Assembly (NCBI RefSeq): GCF_000384075.1
Contig: NZ_KB913025.1
Location: forward strand, 3,781,721-3,845,720
DNA: 64,000 nucleotides
Direction: 5' to 3'
Source: Methylovulum miyakonense HT12
GTDB lineage: Bacteria > Pseudomonadota > Gammaproteobacteria > Methylococcales > Methylomonadaceae
A program made the translations under genes and the position numbers. The stretch's first letter is position 1, and the number at the start of each line of letters is the position of its first letter. Below, one piece after another: positions 1-8,598 of this stretch. The notes under the pieces are model-generated. The model saw only the letters and a program-made list of their open reading frames with translations. It was not told the DNA's origin and ran no database searches.

Positions 1-234
1 GCCAATCAGCCCGCCGACCACGGCCAGCAGCTCCGGCAGGCGGCACACGGCCTGCACGTTCGGGTCGAGGTCTAACAACGAATGGCGCCAGTCCGCCCCA
101 CGCGGCACGGGCCATTGATCCGAAGGCATCACGCCCGCATCGAACGCAGCACGAAGCTCATCCAACCATCCGGTCGGGATCGCCCCACGCAGCAAGGCGT
201 AGCCGTCTTGATGGGCTTGCTTGTGGTCAATCAT
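1..234 (-). CDS. Phytanoyl-CoA dioxygenase-like protein, N-terminal part (runs off window)
   Basis: Only the first 78 codons are inside the window; the gene continues beyond position 1. The visible start, MIDHKQAHQDGYALLRGAIP, followed by a leucine-rich helix, resembles the N-terminus of PhyH-type Fe(II)/2-oxoglutarate dioxygenases, where a 'DGYxLLRG' strand precedes the jelly-roll. The metal-binding HxD...H residues would lie outside the window, so activity cannot be judged. The ATG is 7 bp downstream of the lpxB stop on the same strand, so it is probably the distal gene of the lpxB transcript. An enzyme hydroxylating a lipid or small molecule is an inference only. Confidence 0.55.
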   Translation of the reverse strand, partial: MIDHKQAHQDGYALLRGAIPTGWLDELRAAFDAGVMPSDQWPVPRGADWRHSLLDLDPNVQAVCRLPELLAVVGGLIG

Positions 235-241
235 AATGGGG

Positions 242-1387
242 TCAGTCACCTAAAAGCATCCCCACAACCAAATCCGCCATATTCCTTGACGCACCGCCCT
301 GCCCCAGTTCCGCTTTAACATCCGCCAAATCCTTACGCATTTGTCCGGCATATTGCCCATCGGTCAACATTTTCAGCATTTCGGTGGCTAGATTTTCGGG
401 ATTGGCTTCGTGTTGGATGAATTCTTTGATGATTAGCTTGCCGGCGACAATGTTCGGTAAGCCGATGAACGGGGTTTTGACCAGCCAGCGGCCTAGCCAA
501 TAGGTGATGGCGGCGAGTTTGTAGCAAATCAGCATCGGCACGCCCAGCAAGACGATTTCCAGGGTTGCCGTGCCGGAGGTGGTCATGACCGCATCACAGC
601 ATTGGATGACATCGTAGGGCTGGTGTTTGATGACGGTCACGTTGACCGTAGTTTGTGATAAGTGGCTGTTTAGCAAGGCATCCGAGATGGCATCGGCTTG
701 CGGCAGGATAAATTGCAGGCCAGGCACAAGTTTGTGCAATTGCTCGGCGGCTAGTAGCATGACAGGCAACAGGCGTTTGATTTCATTGGCGCGGCTGCCT
801 GGTAACAAGCCGACAATGGGCTTGCCTTCCGTTAATCCAAAGGCCAGCAAATCCTCGGTTTTGCTGCGTTGCGGTTTGACCTTATCGACCGACGGATGCC
901 CGACATAACGCACGGGCACGTTTTCAGCTTCGTAATACGCGGTTTCAAACGGGAAAATCACCGCCATCATGTCGATGACTTTGCCATATTGCTTCACCCG
1001 CCCTGCCCGCCAGGCCCAGACTTGCGGGCTGACGTAAAACAGGACTTTGATGCCTTGCTGTTTGGCAAACTTCGCCAGTTTGAAGTTGAATTCTTTGTAA
1101 TCGACGCACACCAGCAAATCAGGCCGCTCGCTGGCGATGAGGTTTTGCATCAAGGCCAAGGCGCGACGGATTTCTCCGTAATGCTTAATGACTTCCACCA
1201 CGCCGATAACCGCGATAGCCGCCGAGTCATAACGGATATCGACACCCGCTTCCGCCATTTTTGTGCCGCCCATGCCAATGCCCTGAAGGTCTGGCAGTTG
1301 TTTTTTCAGCTCCAGAAACAGATTGGCGGCGTGTTGGTCACCGGACGATTCACCGGCACTGAACATTACGGTTAAGGGTTTTGACAT
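242..1387 (-). CDS. lpxB: Lipid-A-disaccharide synthase
   Basis: Glycosyltransferase (GT19) that condenses UDP-2,3-diacylglucosamine with lipid X to make the tetra-acyl disaccharide of lipid A at the inner membrane. The 381-residue length is normal. The N-terminal motif SAGESSGDQHAANL, the central LLPGSRANEIKRLLPVML and the C-terminal GTATLEIVLLGVPM are family hallmarks. It lies downstream of gnnB on the same strand, separated by a REP-type palindrome. In Acidithiobacillus ferrooxidans gnnA/gnnB likewise neighbour lpxB, suggesting that this LpxB handles substrates carrying a 3-amino group (inference). Confidence 0.96.
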   Translation of the reverse strand: MSKPLTVMFSAGESSGDQHAANLFLELKKQLPDLQGIGMGGTKMAEAGVDIRYDSAAIAVIGVVEVIKHYGEIRRALALMQNLIASERPDLLVCVDYKEFNFKLAKFAKQQGIKVLFYVSPQVWAWRAGRVKQYGKVIDMMAVIFPFETAYYEAENVPVRYVGHPSVDKVKPQRSKTEDLLAFGLTEGKPIVGLLPGSRANEIKRLLPVMLLAAEQLHKLVPGLQFILPQADAISDALLNSHLSQTTVNVTVIKHQPYDVIQCCDAVMTTSGTATLEIVLLGVPMLICYKLAAITYWLGRWLVKTPFIGLPNIVAGKLIIKEFIQHEANPENLATEMLKMLTDGQYAGQMRKDLADVKAELGQGGASRNMADLVVGMLLGD

Positions 1388-1409
1388 GGAGGGCTTTTGT
1401 ACGCTTATG

Positions 1410-1481
1410 GTAGGGTGGGCAACGCTTTTCTGCCCACCTTGTCATGGCAAATGGTGGGCAGAAAAGCATTGCCCACCCTAC
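1410..1481. repeat. Paired REP palindrome (BIME-like) between gnnB and lpxB
   Basis: Two 29-nt arms (1410-1438 and 1453-1481) are inverted copies with one mismatch, separated by 14 nt. The left arm starts GTAGGGTGGGCA and folds on itself (GGTGGGCA ... TGCCCACC). The right end reads CCACCCTAC. A GTAG tetranucleotide outside a hairpin is the known signature of REP sequences mobilised by RAYT (TnpA-REP) enzymes. Similar pairs with different stems occur at 52689, 52822, 53553 and 55243. Confidence 0.8.
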
Positions 1482-1511
1482 ATTTTTTGGGTTTACCCCA
1501 ATCTAAAACCA

Positions 1512-2603
1512 CTAAAAGACGCTTTTAATGACATCAACAATTTCGTGAATTTCTTCGTCTTTTAAAAATGGACAAATCGGTAGGGAGAAGCAGTTGGCGG
1601 CGACGGATTCGGTTACTGGCAACGACATGCCTTCGCACTCTTCCTTAAAGGCAATTTGCTGATGTAGCGGCACTGGGTAATACACCGCACAGCCGATTTG
1701 CTTGGCTTGCAGGGCTTGCATGATTTCGTCGCGGCGTTCGGATAACAATGTGTATTGATGGTAAACATGCACCCCCAAACCGTCTTCGAAGGGCGTGGTA
1801 AGCGGCAGATCCGCCATCAGCTTGGAATAAAGGTGCGCGGCGCGGCGGCGGCCCTCGTTATATTGCTCCAGGCGTTTGAGTTTCGCCCGCAAGATCACCG
1901 CCTGCATTTCATCCAAGCGGCTGTTGTAGCCGATGATGTCATGGTAATAACGGACATTGGAGCCGTGGTTGCGCAGTTGTTTTAGTTTTGCCGCTGTGCT
2001 GTCGGAATGGGTGACGACCAAGCCACCATCGCCAAATGCGCCCAAGTTTTTGCTAGGGAAAAAGCTAAACCCTGCTGAATCTCCGATGGCTCCGGTTTGT
2101 TTGCCGTTGACGCTGGCGCCAAAGGATTGGCAGCAATCTTCAATCAATTTTAGGTCGTGTTCTTGGCAAATTTCCACAATTTGCGCCATATCGGCAGGCT
2201 GGCCGAACAAATGCACGGGCATCACGGCTTTGGTGCGTGAGGTGATGGCTTTGAGGATCGCTTCAGGGGCGATGTTGAAGGTGCGCGGGTCAATATCGAC
2301 AAACACCGGCGTTGCGCCCACGTATTTGATCGCTTCCGCGGTCGCGATAAAGGTAAACGCCGTGGTGATGACTTCATCGCCCTTCCCTATGCCTTCCGCC
2401 AACAAGGCCAAATGCAGCGCGTCCGTGCCAGAAGCTACGCCCAGCGCGTGTTTCACGCCCAAATACGCGGCGCATTCCTGCTCAAACGCCTGCACGTTCG
2501 GGCCTAAGATAAACGAGCAGTTTTCTATCGTTTGCGCCAAGCCCTGTTCGACTTCGTCTTTAATTTCAGTGTATTGGGCCTTGAGGTTTACCATTGGTAT
2601 CAT
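1512..2603 (-). CDS. gnnB: UDP-GlcNAc 3-keto sugar aminotransferase, DegT/DnrJ/EryC1/StrS family (GnnB-like)
   Basis: PLP-dependent sugar aminotransferase of 363 residues. The Schiff-base lysine is in FFPSKNLGAFGDGG and the PLP-phosphate region in GVASGTDALHLAL. Gammaproteobacterial homologues next to lpxB act with the oxidoreductase GnnA to turn UDP-GlcNAc into UDP-GlcNAc3N, so that LpxA and later enzymes place amide-linked acyl chains at both positions of lipid A. Here gnnB is directly upstream of lpxB and the gnnA-like gene (3909-4847) is on the same strand. The specific substrate is inferred from context; other 3-amino or 4-amino sugar pathways use close relatives. The ATG follows an AAGGA-type ribosome site. 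Confidence 0.8.
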   Translation of the reverse strand: MIPMVNLKAQYTEIKDEVEQGLAQTIENCSFILGPNVQAFEQECAAYLGVKHALGVASGTDALHLALLAEGIGKGDEVITTAFTFIATAEAIKYVGATPVFVDIDPRTFNIAPEAILKAITSRTKAVMPVHLFGQPADMAQIVEICQEHDLKLIEDCCQSFGASVNGKQTGAIGDSAGFSFFPSKNLGAFGDGGLVVTHSDSTAAKLKQLRNHGSNVRYYHDIIGYNSRLDEMQAVILRAKLKRLEQYNEGRRRAAHLYSKLMADLPLTTPFEDGLGVHVYHQYTLLSERRDEIMQALQAKQIGCAVYYPVPLHQQIAFKEECEGMSLPVTESVAANCFSLPICPFLKDEEIHEIVDVIKSVF

Positions 2604-2834
2604 GTTTTTTCCTTATCTCCACGGTTTTGTGGTTTGTTATTAATTTGAGGTTGTGGGATGTAACCCACAGGCCATAAAGGCCTGAGCTACTAAGCCAATC
2701 AAAATCAGTCGCTGAATACTCTTTTAAATCATCTAACAGTTCATTGTTACAGCCCGAAGGGCATCCATTGATTATTTCCAGACCGGCTTGGTTGCCAGCA
2801 GGGGGCGCATTAGGCGATAAAATCCCGCCATCGC

Positions 2835-3209
2835 TCAAGAATCATCTAATATTTCAGTGGCTTGGTTCATGCGTGGCAACATTTGAACCTCGGACCATTC
2901 TTTTAAAGCAAATAAAACCGGGCTTAAGGTTTTACCGAATTCCGTCATTGAGTACTCAACTTTGGGCGGGACTTCGGCGTAAACCTTACGGTTTATCAAG
3001 CCATCACTTTCCAGTTCCCGCAATTGATTGGTCAACATGCGTTGGGTCAAACCTGGCATCAGCCTTCGTAGTTCGTTAAAACGGCGGGTTTCTTCCAAGA
3101 CACGGAACAAGATGATCGCTTTCCATTTACCGCCAATGAGGTCAAGGGCCGCTTCAACAGGACAATTGGTATAGGCTGGGTGGCGCTGTTTACGCATTTT
3201 TGCGTCCAT
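2835..3209 (-). CDS. HxlR-family transcriptional regulator
   Basis: Winged-helix regulator of the HxlR/MarR-like type, 124 residues. The family signature is clear: [20 protein letters not shown], then [20 protein letters not shown] (recognition helix) and the wing in [14 protein letters not shown] conserved cysteine near the N-terminus (in NCPVE) is the redox- or electrophile-sensing residue in several HxlR proteins. A TTG start further upstream is rejected because a good promoter (3228-3256) overlaps it; the ATG at 3209 (or 3197) fits. It is divergent from the MAPEG gene at 3353, the usual arrangement for an HxlR regulator and its target. Confidence 0.9.
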   Translation of the reverse strand: MDAKMRKQRHPAYTNCPVEAALDLIGGKWKAIILFRVLEETRRFNELRRLMPGLTQRMLTNQLRELESDGLINRKVYAEVPPKVEYSMTEFGKTLSPVLFALKEWSEVQMLPRMNQATEILDDS

Positions 3210-3227
3210 TAGTATCAAATAAGACAC

Positions 3228-3256
3228 TATATACAATATTTGTGCGTACTATTCAA
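3228..3256 (-). promoter_or_regulatory. Sigma-70 type promoter of the HxlR gene
   Basis: On the minus strand TTGAAT (3251-3256) and TATATA (3228-3233) are separated by exactly 17 bp. This puts the transcript start about 12-14 nt before the ATG at 3209. The position decides the start codon, because the longer reading frame begins inside the promoter. Confidence 0.6.
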
Positions 3257-3352
3257 TAACAGCCATTAAGGCTACATTAATAGGGTGCTGGAGAATTTGG
3301 CACGGCTAAAACACCATCCCTTATTAATCACCCCCCATTGGGAGCGAATATT

Positions 3353-3760
3353 ATGCAAACTTTATCAGTTGAACTCTTTTGGCTGACGTTAACCATCCTA
3401 ATGACGGCTGTCATTTGGGTGCCTTATATAGTCAACCGTTTGGTAGAAGACCAACCTTGGCCCGCGTTGATGAATCCGCAACCTGATTTGCGCCCGAAAG
3501 CACAATGGGCCGAGCGGCTGATGCGGGCGCACGACAACGCGGTTGAAAACTTGGTGGTCTTCGCACCGCTCGTGTTGATGGTTCACGTGACAGGGATGTC
3601 GACGGCCTTGACTGCAAATGCTTGCATCCTGTATTTTTTCGCCCGTCTCATCCATTTGCTGTTGTACACTTTCGGAGTCCCGTTTTTTCGGACGCTGGCT
3701 TTTTTCATTGGCTTCTTATGCCAAATGGTTTTAGGGTCGCACCTGCTAGGGATTATTTAA
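3353..3760 (+). CDS. MAPEG-family membrane protein
   Basis: Small integral membrane protein of 135 residues with four hydrophobic segments. The conserved MAPEG signature RAHDNAVENLVVFAPLV is followed by FARLIHLLLYTFGVPFFRT. Members of this superfamily include glutathione-dependent transferases, but the bacterial YecN/YLR-type branch is mostly uncharacterised. The ATG at 3353 has a GGAG ribosome site. It is divergent from the HxlR regulator and with it forms a two-gene unit inserted between gnnB and gnnA. A role in detoxifying electrophiles under HxlR control is plausible but inferred. Confidence 0.85.
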   Translation: MQTLSVELFWLTLTILMTAVIWVPYIVNRLVEDQPWPALMNPQPDLRPKAQWAERLMRAHDNAVENLVVFAPLVLMVHVTGMSTALTANACILYFFARLIHLLLYTFGVPFFRTLAFFIGFLCQMVLGSHLLGII

Positions 3761-3908
3761 AAGTGCCGTTTTTATTGTGGCAACAATATTCGGGGAATAT
3801 GCCAAACACACACTAATACGCCCCATGTTTTCACAGAGTCTTCACGTTACGGCGTGGGGACTCTGGGAAACAATGCAATTTCCAGATATTTCCCGACCGA
3901 CAAAAAAC

Positions 3909-4847
3909 TCATTTCTCCCCCAACAACCCCGTAATCCGGATCGCCGTCTCCAAGGCCCTACGCCCTGCTTCACCAGACACCAACGGCTTGCTGCCTGTTT
4001 GGATGCAGCTGACAAAATGCCGGATCTCCGCCAACAAAGCATCGCCGCTTTCAAACACCGATTCTTCAGTTTCAATCTCAGGGATGCCCGGGAACATTTC
4101 TTTTTTGCCAGTGCGGTGTTTGGTCAGGGTTTTGTTTTGGAAATCGACGGCGACGTAAGAGCTGGGGCGGAACAGGCGCATTTTACGCTCCAGTTTCATG
4201 CTGATGCGGCTGGCGGTGACGTTGGCGACGCAGCCGTTTTTGAACAGCAAGCGGGCGTTGGCGATGTCCGTGCCTTGCGTCAATACCGCAGTGCCGCTGG
4301 CGTCGATGCGTTCGACTTCAGAATCGACCAAAGCCAAGATGATGTCGATGTCGTGGATCATCAGATCCAGCACCACGCTGACATCGTTGGCGCGGGGGTT
4401 GAACGGCGACAAGCGGTGCGATTCGATGAACAGCGGTTTTTCGTCTTTGTCCAGCCCCAACACGGCGGGGTTGAAGCGTTCCAGATGCCCGACCTGCAAA
4501 ATCAAATTTTTGGCGGCGGCGGTGGCGATCAGGTCATCGGCTTCGGCGACGGTGACGGTGACGGGTTTTTCCACCAGCACATGCACACCCGCATTGAGGA
4601 AATCTTTGGCGACACGATGGTGCAAGGTCGTGGGCACGACAATGCTGACCGCGTCGATTGAACCATTGAGCAATGATTGGTAATCAATGAGGGCTTGCGC
4701 ACCGTGTTTGTCGGCGACGGAGCTGGCGGCGGCGGGGTTGACATCCACCACGGCGACGAGTTCGCAATCGGGTAAGGAGGCGTATTTTTCGGCGTGGAAT
4801 TTACCTAAATAACCGGTGCCAATCACGGCGCATCTTAATTTTTTCAT
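3909..4847 (-). CDS. gnnA: UDP-N-acetylglucosamine 3-dehydrogenase, Gfo/Idh/MocA family (GnnA-like)
   Basis: NAD-dependent oxidoreductase of 312 residues. It has an N-terminal Rossmann motif (VIGTGYLGKFHAEKY), the family EKP motif (HVLVEKPVTVT) and the C-terminal domain residues around HLERFNPAV and LDLMIHDIDI. This matches GnnA, which oxidises C3 of the GlcNAc unit of UDP-GlcNAc so that GnnB can transaminate it. Together with gnnB and lpxB on the same strand it points to lipid A built on 2,3-diamino-glucose with four amide-linked acyl chains. Substrate assignment rests on neighbourhood and length, not on residues alone. Confidence 0.8.
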   Translation of the reverse strand: MKKLRCAVIGTGYLGKFHAEKYASLPDCELVAVVDVNPAAASSVADKHGAQALIDYQSLLNGSIDAVSIVVPTTLHHRVAKDFLNAGVHVLVEKPVTVTVAEADDLIATAAAKNLILQVGHLERFNPAVLGLDKDEKPLFIESHRLSPFNPRANDVSVVLDLMIHDIDIILALVDSEVERIDASGTAVLTQGTDIANARLLFKNGCVANVTASRISMKLERKMRLFRPSSYVAVDFQNKTLTKHRTGKKEMFPGIPEIETEESVFESGDALLAEIRHFVSCIQTGSKPLVSGEAGRRALETAIRITGLLGEK

Positions 4848-5034
4848 TTGTGTGTATTACGGTGGGTCAGTGCAATCACCTGGCTTGATGGCGGCGGCCA
4901 ATACGGTGATGGGAAAAGGATGGTGCCGGCTATTGTAAGCGATAGGGAAATATTCAGAAACTTTTCAATGCCGATGTCCGGCTGGCAAAAGCGTTGCCTG
5001 GTAGCGGCTTTACGACGGCATGGCCAAAAAAGGT

Positions 5035-5077
5035 TTGCCGATTAAAGTTTCGGTGATACTATTTTACCGAACGTTCG
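5035..5077 (+). promoter_or_regulatory. Promoter and palindromic operator of the efflux TetR gene
   Basis: TTGCCG (5035-5040), a 16-bp spacer and TACTAT (5057-5062) form a plausible promoter. The 10-bp perfect palindrome CGAACGTTCG (5068-5077) sits at the expected transcript start, a typical TetR autoregulatory operator position. The GTG start at 5095 lies just after it. Confidence 0.5.
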
Positions 5078-5094
5078 TTAGGGTTATAAGAAAA

Positions 5095-5673
5095 GTGACT
5101 TCCAAAGAAAAAATTTTAAGTGCCGCCATCATGTTGTTTGCCGAAAAAGGCTATTCCGGACTGTCGATGCGGCAGTTGGCGGCTAGCGTTGATATGAGTG
5201 TCGCGGCCATCTACCATCATTTCCCGGATAAAAACGCGCTGTATTTAGCGGCGACCCGCTATGCGTTTTCTGGCAAAGAGGCGGTTTTTGCCCAGGTGTG
5301 GGAAGCGGAATGCCCTACCGTTGAAAAACTGAAAAAATTCATCCGTGCGTTAATCACAGTCATGTCGCAAGACAATACGTTTTGCCGTTTGGTGCAGCGC
5401 GAGATTATGGAAGCCGACCCTGAACGTATGCAGTTATTGGCGCAGGGCGTGTTTAAAAACCAGTTTGATTTGCTGTTGCAATTGGCGGCGGAATTGGCCC
5501 CGGAACGGGATCCCTATCTGGTGGCGACGTCGATTATTGGTTTGGTGAAAATTTATGTCGACCACCAGCCATTGAACAAACATTTTCCAGGTTGGCGGCC
5601 TGAGTATGCAGAACCTGAAGCGATCGCCAACCATGTGGCCGACCTGTTGCTTAATGGTTTGATCACTAAATAA
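5095..5673 (+). CDS. TetR-family repressor of the adjacent RND efflux operon
   Basis: 192-residue TetR/AcrR regulator. The helix-turn-helix is SMRQLAASVDMSVAAIYHHF near residues 25-45, followed by a ligand-binding helical domain. A GTG at 5095 is chosen because the upstream promoter/operator (5035-5077) excludes the longer ATG version at 5020, and because the protein then starts VTSKEKILSAA, as usual for the family. It is followed after 87 bp by the outer-membrane, adaptor and pump genes in the same direction, so it most likely represses itself and that operon; the inducer is unknown. Confidence 0.88.
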   Translation: MTSKEKILSAAIMLFAEKGYSGLSMRQLAASVDMSVAAIYHHFPDKNALYLAATRYAFSGKEAVFAQVWEAECPTVEKLKKFIRALITVMSQDNTFCRLVQREIMEADPERMQLLAQGVFKNQFDLLLQLAAELAPERDPYLVATSIIGLVKIYVDHQPLNKHFPGWRPEYAEPEAIANHVADLLLNGLITK

Positions 5674-5760
5674 AGCCCGGATCCGGCAAGCCACGGCGCC
5701 CACGATTTAACCCGCTAACCTGCTTCGGCACAGACCATCTATCCAAGGGGAAGATATTAC

Positions 5761-7323
5761 ATGCTATCCAAACGACGGGGTTATCCCTTAAAGACGCCAA
5801 GCGCCGGACCGCAAGGCTTACGCCTAGTGCTGATGGCGGGCATGATGACAGTGTCCAGTTGCACATTGGGGCCTGATTTCACACGTCCGGCCAGCCCCGA
5901 TGTTCCGGCTTACACGGATAAGGCCGAAGCGGAACACGCGGTCAAAGCCTTGCGGTTGGGCAAAGAATTGCCGGGGCAATGGTGGACGCTGTTCCATTCC
6001 AAACCCTTGACCCTGCTGATTGAACAGGCGATCAAGCACAACCCGGATTTGCAATCGGCACATGCCACCTTAGTCCAGGCGCAAGAAAACACTTCGTCCA
6101 AGGAAGGCTCGTTATGGCCGGCCATCGACGCGACGGGCTATGCGACCCGCCAGCAAATTTCCGGCGCACAATTTGGTAACCCCAATTTTAAAGGGTCGGT
6201 GTACAACCTTTACAACACCTCGTTAGGCATCTCTTATACGCTGGACGTGTTCGGGGCCATCCGCCGGCAAATCGAAAGCCTTGATGCCCAAGCGGAATTC
6301 CAGCGTTTCCAATTGGAAGGCGCGTTTTTGACGATAGCGTCAAACATCGTCACAACGGCGGTGCAAGAAGCCTCCATACGGGCGCAAATTGATGCGACCC
6401 AAGAAATGATCGCTTCGCAGGCTCAACAATTGGACGTGATCAAACAGCAATTTGAGTTGGGCAGCACGTCAAAAACGGCGATATTGGCGCAGCAATCGGC
6501 CTTGGAACAGACCAAAACTACTTTGCCGCCCTTGCAACAGCAACTCGCGCAATTGCGCAACCGCCTGAAAGTGCTCGTCGGCACATTCCCCAGCACCGAT
6601 TTGGCGGCACAGTTCAAGCTTGAGGAAATCACCCTGCCGGACCATTTGCCGCTCAGCTTACCGTCCAAATTGGTCGAACAACGCCCTGACATCCGCGCCC
6701 AAGAAGCCCTGTTACACGTCGCCAGCGCGCAAATCGGCGTGGTGATCGCCAGCGTCTTCCCTGATTTTACGCTGAGGGCCAATGTGTCCACGATTGCCAC
6801 GGAAGCGGGGAATTTGTTCGCCCCAGGCAGCGACATTTGGAACATGACCGCCAATTTGGCGCAGCCGATTTTCCACGGCGGGCAATTGACGCATCAGCGC
6901 AGGGCCGCCAAAGCCGCATACCAACAAATCGCCGAACAATACCGCAGCACGGTTTTAACGGCTTTTAAAAATGTCGCGGACACCCTAAACGCCCTGCAAT
7001 ACGATGCCGAAGAACTAAAAACCCAGGAATCCGCGCAACGTGCCGCCCATGAAACCCTGGAGCTGACCCAAACCCAATTCCTCATTGGCGCGGTCAGTTA
7101 TTTGGATTTATTGACCGCCCAACACAATGACCAGCAAGCGCGGCTTGGGCAAATCAAAGCCAAGGCCACGCAACTCAGTGACACCGCGGCTTTGTTTTTG
7201 GCCTTAGGCGGCGGTTGGTGGCAACGGGCGGATTTGGCCAAAACGCTTACGGACAACCAGCCTAAAACCAAGAAACCCACGTCCTTACTGGAACAATTTG
7301 AACAATTTCGAACAGGAAAATAA
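5761..7323 (+). CDS. RND efflux outer-membrane lipoprotein, NodT/OprM family
   Basis: TolC-like outer membrane channel component, 520 residues. A signal sequence ends in a lipobox (TVSSC, Cys34), so the mature protein should be acylated and anchored to the outer membrane. It then shows the NodT start CTLGPDFTRP and two repeated OEP domains rich in Ala/Gln coiled coil, with LVEQRPDIRAQEALLHVASA in the second. It is the first structural gene of a tripartite drug or solvent exporter with the genes at 7462 and 8599. The last 24 nt are duplicated exactly downstream (7437-7460). Confidence 0.93.
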   Translation: MLSKRRGYPLKTPSAGPQGLRLVLMAGMMTVSSCTLGPDFTRPASPDVPAYTDKAEAEHAVKALRLGKELPGQWWTLFHSKPLTLLIEQAIKHNPDLQSAHATLVQAQENTSSKEGSLWPAIDATGYATRQQISGAQFGNPNFKGSVYNLYNTSLGISYTLDVFGAIRRQIESLDAQAEFQRFQLEGAFLTIASNIVTTAVQEASIRAQIDATQEMIASQAQQLDVIKQQFELGSTSKTAILAQQSALEQTKTTLPPLQQQLAQLRNRLKVLVGTFPSTDLAAQFKLEEITLPDHLPLSLPSKLVEQRPDIRAQEALLHVASAQIGVVIASVFPDFTLRANVSTIATEAGNLFAPGSDIWNMTANLAQPIFHGGQLTHQRRAAKAAYQQIAEQYRSTVLTAFKNVADTLNALQYDAEELKTQESAQRAAHETLELTQTQFLIGAVSYLDLLTAQHNDQQARLGQIKAKATQLSDTAALFLALGGGWWQRADLAKTLTDNQPKTKKPTSLLEQFEQFRTGK

Positions 7324-7460
7324 CCCATAGGCAAGGATGGGGGATTCCCCGCCCAGCCCCGGCCTATGACAGGATCCGCCAACAACAAATTTTTTCGTGC
7401 CTTTCGTGCATTTCGTGGACGGCATTAAACATCAACGAACAATTTCGAACAGGAAAATAA
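7300..7460. repeat. 24-bp perfect direct repeat enclosing a 113-bp insert
   Basis: The 24 nt at 7300-7323, covering the last codons and stop of the outer-membrane gene, recur exactly at 7437-7460 just before the adaptor ATG, where they supply its AGGA ribosome site. The 113 nt between (7324-7436) hold a palindrome (ATAGGC ... GCCTAT) and a CGTGCCTTTCGTGCATTTCG stretch of tandem TTTCGTG words. This looks like an insertion or tandem duplication that separated two originally adjoining genes. Confidence 0.75.
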
Positions 7461-7461
7461 G

Positions 7462-8592
7462 ATGGTTAAGCGTATGCTCATTATGCTCATCGTTGTCGGC
7501 GTGGTGCTGGGCGGTGTGTTTGGTTTTATCGAATTCAAAGGGCGCATGATCAAGCAATTCATGATGTCCCAAGGCGAACCGCCGCAAACGGTTTCAACCA
7601 TCACCGCCAGTTTCCAAGACTGGTTACCGGAACTTGAAGCCGTCAGTACGCTACGCGCCGCCCAAGGTGTCGAACTGAGCTCAGAAGTGGCGGGGCTGGT
7701 GAGTGAAATCCAGTTCAAACAAGGTGATAACGTCGCCGCCCATGCGCCGCTGGTGCAATTGCGGGCCGATGACGAAATCGCCAAATTGAAATCGCTCAAC
7801 GCCACCGCCGAATTGGCGCGCATCACTTTCCGGCGTTCCGAAGCGCAATTTCACGCCAAAGCCATCAGCCAGCAGACGGTGGACATCGACAGGGCGAATT
7901 TGAACATCGCCCTCGCCAATGTCGCCGCGCAACAGGCATTGGTGGATAAAAAAACCATCCGCGCCCCGTTTGCCGGGCAACTGGGCATCCGCAACATCGA
8001 CCCCGGGCAATTCCTTGATGCCGGGGTGAGCATCACCAACTTGCAAAACCTCGATACGGTCTACGCCGACTTTTACTTGCCGCAGCAAAACCTCGCGGTG
8101 TTAAAAATCGGGCAATCCGTCAACTTAAAAACCGATGCTTATCCGGCACAAGATTTTGCTGGCGTAATCAGTGTGATTGACCCCAAAGTCGACCGCAACA
8201 CGCGCAATGTCCTAGTCCGCGCCACCTTGAAAAATCCTGGCCATCGCCTGATACCCGGCATGTATGCCAAGGCGCATGTCGTCACGGGTGACGCGCAACC
8301 CTTGATCACGGTACCGCGCACCGCAATCAGCTTTAATGCCTTGGGCGCGAGTGTCTTTGTGGTTGAAGACAAGGGCAAGGATGATAAAGGCCAAGCCAAA
8401 TTGGTCGCGCATCAGGTGTTTGTGGCCACTGGCGCGGCACGCGGCGACCAGATCAGCGTTCTCAAAGGCATCAAAGATGGGGACACCGTTGTCACGACCG
8501 GACAAGTCAAACTGCATAACGGTACCACGGTGTTGGTCAACAATACCCAGCTGCCCAGCAATGACCCTGCCCCCCAACCTATTGACCAGTAG
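7462..8592 (+). CDS. RND efflux periplasmic adaptor (membrane fusion protein)
   Basis: HlyD/AcrA-type adaptor of 376 residues. There is one N-terminal membrane segment (residues 4-22), a biotinyl-lipoyl-like domain (VAGLVSEIQFKQGDNVAA), a short coiled-coil hairpin, IRAPFAGQLGIRNIDPGQFL, and a beta-barrel/MP region to the C-terminus. It bridges the outer-membrane channel (5761) and the inner-membrane pump (8599). It is 6 bp upstream of the pump gene, so the two are translated from one message. Its substrate cannot be read from the sequence. Confidence 0.93.
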   Translation: MVKRMLIMLIVVGVVLGGVFGFIEFKGRMIKQFMMSQGEPPQTVSTITASFQDWLPELEAVSTLRAAQGVELSSEVAGLVSEIQFKQGDNVAAHAPLVQLRADDEIAKLKSLNATAELARITFRRSEAQFHAKAISQQTVDIDRANLNIALANVAAQQALVDKKTIRAPFAGQLGIRNIDPGQFLDAGVSITNLQNLDTVYADFYLPQQNLAVLKIGQSVNLKTDAYPAQDFAGVISVIDPKVDRNTRNVLVRATLKNPGHRLIPGMYAKAHVVTGDAQPLITVPRTAISFNALGASVFVVEDKGKDDKGQAKLVAHQVFVATGAARGDQISVLKGIKDGDTVVTTGQVKLHNGTTVLVNNTQLPSNDPAPQPIDQ

Positions 8593-8598
8593 GCCACT

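Noticed and set aside
2566-2838. 90-codon frame overlapping the start of gnnB
   Set aside because: It overlaps the real gene, has no coding character or ribosome site, and is not similar to anything I recognise.
5020-5094. ATG at 5020 as the start of the efflux TetR
   Set aside because: It lies upstream of a promoter and palindromic operator, and the extra 25 residues are not part of the TetR fold.
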